From positions 124,001 through 188,000 of the forward strand of contig NW_008806282.1 of the NCBI RefSeq assembly GCF_000400465.1: 64,000 nucleotides of DNA, given 5' to 3'. The notes under the pieces were generated by a model. The model searched no databases and was not told where the DNA came from. It saw nothing but the letters and a program-made list of their open reading frames with translations. Below, piece after piece: positions 21,613-32,687 of this stretch (the stretch's first letter is position 1; each line of letters opens with the position of its first letter). The translations under genes and the position numbers were made by a program. Source of the stretch: Wallemia ichthyophaga EXF-994 (Eukaryota; Basidiomycota; Wallemiomycetes; Wallemiales; Wallemiaceae).

Positions 21613-22443
21613 ATGCCATCATCATCCGCAACGAAGAAGACAGCGAAGAAAACAGCGAAGAGTGATCAGTCTATGGCACCTTCTAAACCACCATCTAAAG
21701 CACCTAAAACACAGCCCAAGAGCATCCTCAAGAAGAAGGAGGCGGTACAAGAGCCGAGCAGCGAAGACGGGGAGAGTGATGAGGGTGACGTGGAGGGCGA
21801 CAGCGAGAGTGATTTAGACAGCGATGTAGACGCAGACTCTGATGCCTCCGCGTCGTCCGCCTCCTCTGGATCATACACCACGCTCAAACCAAAGAAACGC
21901 AAGCGCAAGAATAACGAAACAGAGGCAAACACTTTCGCTAGTGCCCTCACAAACCTCGCAGACACCTCAGCCACATCGGCGAAAAACCTCGAAATTCTCC
22001 CGCAAGCCAACAAATCACTCAAGAAGCACAGGATGCAATTGAAGGCGCAAAAAGTGTTGCGTGACGAGGCCAAACACAAGGAAGATATTGGCAGAGTGCG
22101 CGATGTTGTTAGTGGCTGGGCTGTGCCGTCAACGGTGATCAAGGGGGGTGAAGGAGGTGCAGACGCAGACAACGCAGTAAACGCACATGTTGACTCCGGC
22201 GCCGCCAAGGAAAAGAGACTGAGGAAGGTGGCACAGAAAGGTGTCGTGCGCCTATTCAACGCAATTCTCGCAGCTCAGAAAGCAGAGAGTGGCGCTAAAG
22301 TGGTTGATAAGGAGAAGGATAGGGGACTGGGTAAGCAGAGGCTTGAAGCACCCGCTAATTTCCCATCGCAAAACAAGAAGCAGGCTAAGAACACAGACAC
22401 TGTAGCCAAGAATGCTTTCATGGATGCCATACGTAAGGGATGA
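21613..22443 (+). CDS. RRP15: RRP15-like ribosome biogenesis protein
   Basis: Nucleolar pre-60S factor needed for 27S/5.8S rRNA maturation. Single exon, 276 aa. The N-terminal half is Lys-rich then acidic (EDGESDEGDVEGD, DLDSDVDADSD) with NLS KPKKRKRK. The Rrp15p domain follows, with ANTFASALTNLAD, the basic helix KHRMQLKAQKVLRDEAKHKED and the strongly conserved EKRLRKVAQKGVVRLFNAI. Length fits fungal Rrp15. Confidence 0.85.
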   Translation: MPSSSATKKTAKKTAKSDQSMAPSKPPSKAPKTQPKSILKKKEAVQEPSSEDGESDEGDVEGDSESDLDSDVDADSDASASSASSGSYTTLKPKKRKRKNNETEANTFASALTNLADTSATSAKNLEILPQANKSLKKHRMQLKAQKVLRDEAKHKEDIGRVRDVVSGWAVPSTVIKGGEGGADADNAVNAHVDSGAAKEKRLRKVAQKGVVRLFNAILAAQKAESGAKVVDKEKDRGLGKQRLEAPANFPSQNKKQAKNTDTVAKNAFMDAIRKG

Positions 22444-22633
22444 ATATTTTGTAGAATTATAATTTTGATTTTTTTTTATGCTAAATTCTTATCTAATGAC
22501 GCCATTTGTAAAACTCCTAAACTCCGGCGCTCGAGTGAAATGCCGGGGTTGACTGAGACGACCATCAGATGACGCGGGATAATGGGGAAAATAAAAGAAC
22601 GAGTGGAATAAAACAGCCGGTTTAAGTTTTACA

Positions 22634-24572
22634 ATGAAGCACATATTCAACGATCCAAATGAGCTCCTCAAATGCGCCATCAATGCTCAGCCAACCCTCA
22701 ATCCTTCCCTCGCAGTAGACGTGGCCCAGGGCGTCGTATACGATACACATTCACCCACACCGCACAGGCGTGTTTCTGTTATCGCAGGCGGTGGCTCTGG
22801 TCATGAACCCGCGCATGTATCGCTCGTTGGTGGGTAAGAGTGTACATCCGGCAGAACTCAGCTCATACGCAATCACAGGCACTGGTATTCTCCAAGCCAG
22901 CGTCTCTGGCCACATATTCGCCAGCCCCTCTTCCACGCACATCCTCCACGCCATACAGCGCACACCACCCACCCACGCCATCCTCCTCATTATCAACCAA
23001 TACACAGGCGACAAGCTTAACTTCAACCGCGCTGCACAGAAGGCGCGCTACGATGGTCGCGTCGTGCATACAGTCACTGTCGGAGACGATGTCTCACTTT
23101 CCCCCACAGCCATCGCCAAAGTTGGGCGCAGGGGGCTCACAGCAAACCCTCTCGTCTGCAAGGTGGCTGGAGCGGCGGCCGAGCGTGGGCTGGATGTGGA
23201 GGCAGTGCAGCTTATTAGCGAGGCGGTAGCTGCGAATGTCGCCACTATAGGAGCGTCGCCCCAACACTGCCATGTTCCAGGTCGAGAGAGGGCGCAGGAC
23301 GAGTCCACCGATAACTCCTTATATGTGGAACTGGGTCTCGGTATCCACAACGAGCCTGGGGCTAAGAAGGTGGTTGACAATTCACACTCTCCACACACCC
23401 ATCTCATTCAAGATATGCTCCTTAGAATCCTCTCCTCCCCTTACACAGCCTTTGGTGATGAGGACGACGTTATACTCGTCGTTAATAACCTGGGCGGCCT
23501 CTCGCTTGTCGAGCTGTATGGTGTGGTGGGGGTCGCTAGTGAGGTGCTCACCAGACAACACGCTATTCACCCCCTTCATACCCTCGTAGGATCATTCATG
23601 ACCAGCCTCAACATGCCCGGCTTCTCCCTCTCCCTCCTCAACGTCACCCGCGCAGATAGCGTGTGTGGCGGTGTCGGCGGTGTTAGCGTGGTTGATCTGC
23701 TGTACGACCCCACAGCCGTGACGGCATGGCCAGCTATGAGTATGGGCAAAAATACAAGTATCGAGCAGGAAGAGAGGCAGGAGAGGGTGGAGGATGGGTA
23801 TGATGTCGGAGCTGAGGTTGAGACTAAGACTGAGCAGAACAAGACACACGACAAAGTGAACCTTGAAGCGCAACCATCCACACTCACACCACACTCAAGA
23901 CTCATCGCTCAAGCAGTACACAGCGCATGCGACGCCGTCCTCGCAGCTGAACCCGATCTAACGCACTGGGACACGCTCGTCGGCGACGGCGACTGCGGTA
24001 CGACATTCTCGGGCGGTGCATCAGCCATCAAGGCAGCTCTCGCAGCAGACAGGCTCCCGCTCACACATCCAGCCCCACTCTTTTACTCCCTCTCCCTCCT
24101 CGTCGAATCAAGTATGGGCGGTACGGCTGGTGCGCTGTTCGCGCTGTATTTTGGTGCACTCAGTAATGCGCTGAGCGGGGCAAACGACGTGGGTGAGGCG
24201 AATGCGAGTGTGGATGTCGACTGGAGTGTGCATCTCACATCCGCTGCTCTAACTGCCCTCGACGAACTGCGGTTGTTTACTCCCGCTCAAGTCGGTGATA
24301 GGACGCTCATGGATGCTCTCATCCCCTTCTCCAGCGCGCTCGAGAGTGGGCTGGGTATCGCCGTCGCAGCTCAGCACGCTAGGAAGGGTGCTGAAGAGAC
24401 GGCTTTTATGGTTGCTACTCTTGGACGAGCTGCTTATTGCACTGATTATGCAGATGGCTCTGACGTTAATGACAAGGACAACACTCACAACAATAAAACC
24501 CCCAATATTCCAGATCCTGGCGCTATGGGTGTGAGCGCTATCATTGGCGGTATAGCAGGTTGTTTTAATTAA
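22634..24572 (+). CDS. DAK: Dihydroxyacetone kinase (DAK1/DAK2 family)
   Basis: ATP-dependent kinase converting dihydroxyacetone to DHAP in glycerol use and detoxification. Exons 22634-22829 and 22879-24572 give 629 aa; the GTGGGT donor at 22830 restores frame and the conserved LVGTGIL join. The DhaK domain has IAGGGSGHEPAH, GHIFASPSS, GDDVSL and GASPQHCHVPG, the last carrying the substrate-binding His near residue 196. After an acidic linker, the DhaL nucleotide domain has THWDTLVGDGDCGTTF, SSMGGTAGALFALYF and GDRTLMDALIP. Both halves are complete, as in other eukaryotic single-chain DAKs. Osmolyte (glycerol) metabolism is a likely context, which is inference. Confidence 0.93.
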
Positions 24573-24654
24573 CGTGCTTGTATGCTTTGAATACCATGGA
24601 TAATTTCTTTCTGTCTAAAAATACAATAGGGTGCCATCGCACCATATAAACCTC

Positions 24655-25793
<1,139 letters not shown>

Positions 25794-26007
25794 TTGGCCG
25801 CTTGAGCCACCCTCCCCCTCAGCTATTGTAATATCAATTGTACACTAATTTCATACCACTTTGAATATTCTTAAGGGTACCTAACCTGAATATGTATAAA
25901 CGTAAATCCCCGCCTTAGTTTGTGATTGAAATGCTCACATCACGTGAACCGCAACTGTCATCATCGATAAGCAAGATAACACGGATAAGCGTGGAATTGG
26001 ATATGTG

Positions 26008-27466
26008 ATGGGATTTATGCGGTGAGTTGCGTTTCAAGGGAATTGTAACCCACTCACACACCTCTATCCAGACGAGCAGAAGAAGTCGAGCTGCTACAGC
26101 TACAAGATTCAGATAACCCGTACTTGATTTATCAGCCACCATTCGCATACTCGCTGCCGTCTCAAATGCTCGTTATCGGAATCGTACTCACTCTATGCAC
26201 CGTTCTGCTCTCACACCTCTCTTTCACAGCGCAATACCACTTTCCACTATCAAAGCTCAACTTTCTTTTACAAACGCTGGCTGTCCTCAGTCTCCTTACA
26301 AAGGTTTCCGCTGAATTGGCCCTGGCCTCTATCAAGCTTTACGACATTTCCTCAATTTGGCCTTATATGTTTGAATACACGGCTATTGACATACCTTACA
26401 TTGAATGGGATGTTTGGAAGACTGGCGCGTGGCTAGCGATGTTAGCTATAGTCTCAGCACTTGTCAATGTGGGTGGTTTCTATTTTTAGCACTGAGATCA
26501 CTAATGTCTCACCCCTCACAGCTCACCCACATACAATTCCTCACTCTCCTCTTCCCTTCAGATCTCGAGCAGCTGCTAATATTCACTATTCTTGGCCCTT
26601 TAGCCGTCGTTGGCGCTGCTCTCACCTTCTGCGACCTCAGCAGCTCTGACTCCACTATCAAGACCGCAGAGTCAATTAAGAATGTTTGCAACTCTACACT
26701 CACCCTTCTCTTCACTGCCGCTTTGATTATCTGGGGTGGCGTTATCAATCGTCGCCGTGCTTGGAGGACTGACGGTGGCACTGCTGCCTTTGGTGTTTTT
26801 GCTATAGCCTTGGCTGTTCTTGGTACAGCTGTAAACTTTCTCATCGTCAAAGAAGATGAAGTTCCTTGGTTACAGTCGGTTGAATGGGCTATCGTTATGT
26901 GGCAGTCCTGGCTCGGTTTCTGGTGGTGGGTTGGCGCCGGTATGGGCATTGGTGAGGTCGAAGATAGACGCGCACGTAAAACCAAGAAGCAGAAACTCAA
27001 ACGACGTAACAAGAATCGCACAGTCGAATCTCAAGTTGAATCCATGTTCACTGATAATGGTGAGAATCAAGCCGTCAAACGTAGATGGCGGAGTAGTCAC
27101 AATAACACAAACAATATTCATAACACCCCTCAAACTTCCTCGTCAGACTCACCTGAAACTTCCTCAGATACCTTCCTCTTCAGATTCTCGCCCAGCTATC
27201 TCGTTAGTTATGTGTATAATAGTCTCAAACGCGCACACAACGCAGCTGCAAGAATACAAGCAAAAGAATACAAAAAGAAGCAAGAACAACATGAGAGGAG
27301 ATGGGGTCCAGGTGAATTCGCCATGTCCTCAATAAACCCTATTCCTCAACATTCTCAACTCTCAACGACGGATGAGGACACTGAGGCTCTCAAGTCGGAA
27401 AGAGGTGAAAGGAGCTGGTTTAAGTGGTCGGAGAGGTTTCGACGGCGAAGAGCTGATGAGTGGTGA
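26008..27466 (+). CDS. Multi-pass membrane protein of unknown function
   Basis: Exons 26008-26021 (14 bp), 26072-26468 and 26522-27466 join in phase to 451 aa. A short cytosolic N-terminus (EEVELLQLQDSDNPYLIYQPP) precedes about seven hydrophobic segments, including VIGIVLTLCTVLLSHL, FTILGPLAVVGAALTF and FGVFAIALAVLGTAVNFL. Two conserved-looking patches lie between or beside segments: NRRRAWRTDGGTAAFG, and the Trp-rich WQSWLGFWWWVGAGMGIGEVE. The last 190 residues are hydrophilic, with a Lys/Arg cluster right after the final membrane segment and a basic FRRRRADEW end. The motif pattern resembles uncharacterised basidiomycete membrane proteins. No transporter or enzyme motif was recognised. Confidence 0.75.
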
Positions 27467-27615
27467 TTATGAGTACTAGTCAGTGATAGTGTTGGACAAA
27501 ATCAAGACTCAATGAAGGTTCAATGAAGACTCGATATCCGGATAATATACGTTATGAGTTTTGTATAAGTAGTGTAGTATGCATCTTAGAAATATAAATA
27601 TGTTCACTCTCACTC

Positions 27616-28377
27616 TCAATCCTCTTTAAGCAACTTGAGTTTGTCGTGTACACCCCCATGATCATCCTCATCACCCTCCTCCTTGATATCGCCAATCTCG
27701 TCCGCCTTACGCTTCCTGCTAGTCGGATCATCCTCATCGTCGATCAATTCAACCTTGACGTGATTATAAACCCACCACACATTGAAATAGTTGCTACCAA
27801 CCTGTATAGATTTTTTATCAAGCTTGCTGGGTATTTCAGGCAGTGGATATTCCAATTTCTGATTACGACGACGTGGATCACGCAAATTGGAAGCGCCTCT
27901 AAGATGAAATTTGAGATGTTTAGTGATATTTTGTGTACCTACGCTGATCCACTTGACAGAATGTTCCAAGCGATTGATTTCCTTTTTGAACTCCTTACTA
28001 TCGAAATGAGCGTAGACGAGCGAGTACATCCGTTTATCACATTTACGCGCTAGCTTTGCAAGTTCTTCACTTTGGTCTGCGCGCGCTAGCAAGTTCTGCC
28101 ATTGGTGGACACCTTCGTACTTTTCAATCGCTTCGGGACTGTCCATTAGCACGTAGACGAGTATCACATTGAGTGGACCCCATTCAGGGAATTTTATACA
28201 GCTTATTGAATCCGTGTGCAGAAATTTACTTAGCCAGTCGCACAATTCATTCTCTGCCCACAATTTGCGATCGCCTGGATGATTGTCCTGCTCCAGTGGC
28301 GGGAATGGATTCACTATAAAGAATATCGTCTCCTGGTTCTTGTATTTCTTCTTCCATGGCTTCTTCTCGACGAGCAT
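27616..28377 (-). CDS. Hypothetical protein, 253 aa
   Basis: An uninterrupted frame starting MLVEKKPWKKKYKNQE. The sequence is hydrophilic with aromatic-rich stretches (WAENELCDWLSKF, FPEWGPLNVILVYVLM, YFNVWWVYNHVKVELI). It ends in a highly charged tail with a nuclear-localisation-like SRKRKADE and acidic EEGDEDDHGG. I do not recognise a domain. The gene lies between the convergent membrane-protein gene and the GH31 gene, which reads in the same direction 95 bp upstream. Composition and codon use look like the neighbours. Confidence 0.6.
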   Translation of the reverse strand: MLVEKKPWKKKYKNQETIFFIVNPFPPLEQDNHPGDRKLWAENELCDWLSKFLHTDSISCIKFPEWGPLNVILVYVLMDSPEAIEKYEGVHQWQNLLARADQSEELAKLARKCDKRMYSLVYAHFDSKEFKKEINRLEHSVKWISVGTQNITKHLKFHLRGASNLRDPRRRNQKLEYPLPEIPSKLDKKSIQVGSNYFNVWWVYNHVKVELIDDEDDPTSRKRKADEIGDIKEEGDEDDHGGVHDKLKLLKED

Positions 28378-28472
28378 TTTTCGGTGGATGGGTTGTGGTC
28401 GGTGATCTCATTATAGACATAGATAAAAGAAATGAAAATTGGCATATCTCAATTTTTCAGCTGTTTGTACAT

Positions 28473-31434
28473 TCATCCAACTATCTCGAAATCATCGCGC
28501 ACTCTCACAAGCGGCTTCTTGATCGTCAACAAACTAGCCCTGCCTTCCTCACCACCCGAAGCCGCCACTCCCTCTTTCCAGGTGAACTGCAGTAATTGTC
28601 CACTCGTGATGACCTCTTCTGGCTTCTCCTTCAACCCAAGCACCTGAATCCTTTCAATCTCAATCTCCTCGCCCTCCGTAAACGACATGCCTGGCTCTAA
28701 TTGCGTGCTTCTCAACGCCCATCCTCCTCTGACATCGCTACTGATGCTACTGAAGGTGAAATTTCTATCGATGAAAGCATCACGGGTGTAGTCGAAAGAA
28801 TGCCCGTCATCCAGATACACCCTACCTTGAGCTTCGCCATAGTGATCGAGGGCTATAGTGAGGGTGAGTGGATCGCGAACCATCAGACTAGCCGACCGTC
28901 TAGCGCGTTCCCGTGTAGGTATAATACTCCCGCCCCTAATAAACAGCGGGAGGGTATCTAATTGAGTGGGTATATTGAGAGTGCGATGAATGTGTTCCTT
29001 CGCGAAGCTGATTTGGTGGGTAAAGTAGTCATAGTAAGGCTGAGATCAGCGTCAGTAACAAGCTTAACACACCGAACACAACAAACTCACCTCATCGCCA
29101 CCCAAATATACACCCACGCTCTGCGCATCCTCTTGCACGACAGGCTTCACGAGCAACTCAGCCGCAGCACCGACGTAGAACTGATCATCGATGTCATACC
29201 CCGCTTCATCGCCCGGATGTACCAAGAACTGTGGCCGTATCACCGGCATCCCGTTGCGCGTGCTCGACCTGAATGCCGTGTACCACAACGGGAGAAGGGT
29301 GTAGCGCAGACGGAGCACATCGCGCACAATACTCCGATATGGCTCGCTCAGTGTGTGTGGCTCGCGTCGTTTCGTGTCAATGTGCGCATGCGCTCGGAAA
29401 AAGGGATGGAATGCTCCAGTCTGGTACCATCGCACGAGATATTGCGCAGAGGGGTCGCCGAAAAACCCTCCAACATCCGCACCCGTCAACATTATTCCGG
29501 AAATACTGTTGGCGAGATTCATTGGTGTCGCGCTGCGTAGATGCTCCCACGTGCCGAGGTTATCCCCCGTCCACACCGCACCGAAACGCTGGCTACCGGC
29601 GAAAAATGACCGAGAGAGTACGAAGCTTCGCTCGTTGACTTCCCCTCTTTTTTCTAACCCCTGCGCGGTAAGATTGGTGAAGAGGAGCCCGTTCATGTTG
29701 TGTATGTCGCGGTGCTCGACGTTGCCGTGGAATAGTACATCTTTTGGCATGGTGATTTCAGGCCCATTGAATACAGTGGGCTCGTTCATATCCACCCAAG
29801 TAAACAGATTGCGCGTTGAGTCCTGTGTCGTGTGTTTGAGTGTTGAACGTCATGCGATGCATACTTTCGCTCACCTTCCACTTTTCGAAGCTGAATAGAG
29901 AAATCCACCAGTCCCAGGCTGCGGGGTTGAGCCTGTTGTCGTGAACATGTGAGTAAGTGAGTGGGGATGTGCGAATGAATAGCACCCACATATCTACCCA
30001 CGAAGACGCACCTGCCCAGCACCACCCTTCATACTCAGACTGTCCATCGGGGCGCTTGACCAGCAGCCCTCTATCACTGGCTTCTTGGTAAACGTAAAAA
30101 TTCTCATCGCGGCTTAGATGAGGATCGATAATATTCACCGTCTTGCGCCCAGTCGCTGCGATGCTCTCAATCATATCGACAGGATCAGGGAACTTCCTCT
30201 TATCCCACAGGAAATACTTGTGGCCTTCAGCGTACTCTATATCAAGCCAGAGAACGTCTACAGGCGCATCAATGGAATCGAATCCATCAACAACGCCCAG
30301 CATATCCTTCGACGTGAAGTAGTTCCATCTGCACTGGTGATGTCCAAGGGCGAACTGCTGCGGCAGCTGTACTACACCTGTGAGAGAAGCGTACTGAGCG
30401 AACACATCCTCGACCGACGGACCTGGTATCAAAAAGAGATCAATAATTCCACTCTCGCCCATCCACTGGGTCGAAGTGGAGTGATTCGAGGGATGTTTCA
30501 CATCGATCCACATCTCACTCGCCGAGAGGAGGAAGACAGCGAGAGAGGAGCGCGATGAATGGGCGTGCATCAGCGGCACAGATCCATACAGTGCCATCGG
30601 GGAGCTGGCTTCGTACTCAAACACATCAAGGTTGTACAGCCGATATGGCTCCGTGTACGGCGGTGAGTTGTCGACATATGGCGTGCGCCGTGGTGATGTG
30701 CCGTCTGTAGGTGGAAGTGCGAGCGGTGCTGCGTGCTCCGGTATGCCGTATATATGCGCATGCGACGGGAAGTCAATGTCGAGCGAGAATGCCTGTGGTC
30801 CTTTAGGCTTGGAGTCGGGTTTGTGGTTGAAAGTTTCCTCCCACATTCCCTCTACTCTGGTATCGTCGGTGTCGCTGCGTCGTCTGTAGTGCTCCATGTG
30901 CAGCAAATCATTTGCGTTTATGTCGACGAGTGTCTCACCCGTTGCTGTGTTCCGGAGAGTGAGTCTGAGGGGGTTGTGCTGCACGGTAAATTCAAGTTGC
31001 TGGTGAGTGGAGGTACGGAAACAGAGCACGTCTGTATCGCGAGTGGATTTGACGTCGATGGCGGATGACGCCATCAGATCTGGTTCAGCGATGAGAACAT
31101 ACGAAGCTGTCTGATTGTAGCGCTGATAGATCCCGCCAATCTCATCGATCCTTAGCCTGGGCAAGCCATTTGCTAGTATGTCCACCTGCAACCCAAAGTT
31201 GACATGCGGCGGGGCGAGAAGATTCTTCATACTCCAAGCGAATGTGGCTAACTCTGGCTGTAGACGAGTAGCCGGGGACTGCAACACATACGCTGACTGT
31301 GTGTTCTCATCTCCACCATTTCGCAATCTGCGGCAGAATGAAGATTGATGACATTGCTTGAAATCGTGCTGCTTGACGGGTGCGACGGTGTGAAGGAAAA
31401 GCACTAAAGTGAGAAAGACGATTGACCACCTCAT
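28473..31434 (-). CDS. Glucosidase II alpha subunit (GH31)
   Basis: ER alpha-1,3-glucosidase that trims the inner glucoses of N-glycans during glycoprotein quality control. Exons from the start are 29990-31434, 29875-29932, 29091-29822 and 28473-29039, giving 933 aa. A signal peptide (SIVFLTLVLFLHTVAP) begins the protein. The N-terminal beta-sandwich contains FTVQHNPLRLTL. The GH31 barrel has HHQCRWNY, DVLWLDIEYAEGHKYFLWD, GWCWAGASSWVDM and WVDMNEP with nucleophile Asp near residue 512, plus RSFFAGSQRFGAVWTGDN and GADVGGFFG. The C-terminal beta domains include LPLFIRGGSIIP and DDGHSFDY. Length matches fungal enzymes (about 920-970 aa). A short membrane-protein-like frame ends across its ATG. 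Confidence 0.93.
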
Positions 31435-31733
31435 CGTGGTTGAGTAGATACCTCCATGGCGGCAACCACCGCGGCAACGACGCCGAGAACGGCAAAAACA
31501 CAGCATCCGACGTCCAATACACCTACAGCCACTCTAGCGCGTTTGATTTGGCGTGGCTGTCTGTCATTCCAGGGCTGGCCACTTGAAGGTGTGTTAGTGC
31601 GCCCACGCTGCCTGGAGCATGTCCAATAACCCCCACAGGCTTCTGCTTTACTACAAATACTTACCCACTTCCCTCCCCCAACATCCACAGCTCCATCGAC
31701 GATCTCACTTTGGCTTTGGAAATGACGCGACAT
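31431..31733 (-). CDS. Possible tiny tail-anchored protein or upstream ORF of the GH31 transcript
   Basis: An ATG-initiated frame at 31733 ends with TGA overlapping the GH31 ATG as ATGA (31431-31434). Read straight through it is 100 aa. A 57-bp intron (GTGGGT donor, CTCCAG acceptor) is also possible and would leave about 81 aa, passing from GGGK to QRGRTNT. The C-terminus holds one hydrophobic segment of about 22 residues (CCVFAVLGVVAAVVAAM) after a basic RQIKRAR, as in tail-anchored proteins. The start overlaps the start of the divergent Sld7-like gene by 12 bp. It could be a real small gene, a regulatory uORF, or chance. Confidence 0.3.
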   Translation of the reverse strand: MSRHFQSQSEIVDGAVDVGGGKWVSICSKAEACGGYWTCSRQRGRTNTPSSGQPWNDRQPRQIKRARVAVGVLDVGCCVFAVLGVVAAVVAAMEVSTQPR

Positions 31734-32648
31734 AGACCATTGCGTGTATGCGACAGGCTCAATTTGAATTTAGACAAGTGGATTATAGAAAATACTTACA
31801 TCACAGTGTGGGTAGATCCACGCGCAATTCCTTCAAAAAGGTGGTTAGAACGCGTCTTCGGTGCTTCGTCTTCGACGCATCTACACGCCGTCATCGTATC
31901 GTTGGATGACGTAGCAGATGAGCCAGGTTCGTCTTTGGGAATACACGCGTCACTACTCTCACTCCCCTTCAGATCCGTCTAATGAATTCATTATCTTCCG
32001 CGATAACGCAACTCAATCTCTCAACTTGGGCAGGCGGAAGAAGAAAGTGAGAGAGAGTGCGAATGTCGCAAGGCCAGACGATCCTCTGCCGAGAAGTGTG
32101 TCTGCTCACTCTTCCACTCAATTCTGCCACTAACCATACACACACCAGCCAATGTACCTGCCCAGCCAAAGCTGGCTCCACTCGACAGGCTTAACATGCG
32201 CAAGTCGAGTAGTGAGCTCTCGAGACTATTCCCCTCAAGGCCATCGTCTGAGTCTTCCCGGCGATCTTCAGACAAAGCAATGAAGCCTCCAGAAAGCAAA
32301 CGAAAGAGAAGCTCTCTCATACCAGCTGCAGTAGACGCCATAACAGACTCAGACACAGATGCATCTAAGGACTCTACCGTCTTCGGCACACCATCCAACA
32401 ATCAAACCCAAGCCAATAACAAATCATCCTTCAAAAATCAGATGCTAGCAACATTTGCAAACTACAATCTCAGCCAATCACATCCCGAATTCAACCAACT
32501 TTGGTCGATTTGCATAAAAGGTGTTTCATTCGCATTTAGGCATAGAATCCATACCGATATCATCGACAAAGAGCAGATTGATCAGGTAGTACTGAAACAC
32601 TTGTCCATGTACCTCCCCAACAGACCTTCTGTGAAGGTTGTAAAGTAA
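31722..32648 (+). CDS. Sld7-like replication initiation factor (candidate)
   Basis: Exons 31722-31926, 31973-32095 and 32149-32648 give 275 aa; donors GTTCGT and GTGTGT both fit GTNNGT. The N-terminal part has strand-like stretches (KWIIENTYITVWVDPRAIP, HLHAVIVSLDDV, NEFIIFRDNA). A Ser/Arg-rich linker with a KRKR NLS follows. The C-terminus is a helical domain: NKSSFKNQMLATFANYNL, then FNQLWSICIKGVSFAFRHRI, then DQVVLKHLSMYL. That last block resembles the Sld7 C-terminal domain (partner of Sld3 in CMG loading; metazoan MTBP), especially the G-V-x-F-A-x-R signature. The assignment rests on this pattern alone. Confidence 0.5.
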
Positions 32649-32687
32649 ACAATGTAATATGCATAATTCATCATTTACTAGCATCTT

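Noticed and set aside
22834-22878. GTAAGA donor at 22834 in the DAK gene
   Set aside because: It breaks the reading frame into the second exon; the GTGGGT donor at 22830 restores frame and the conserved L-V-G-T-G-I-L join.
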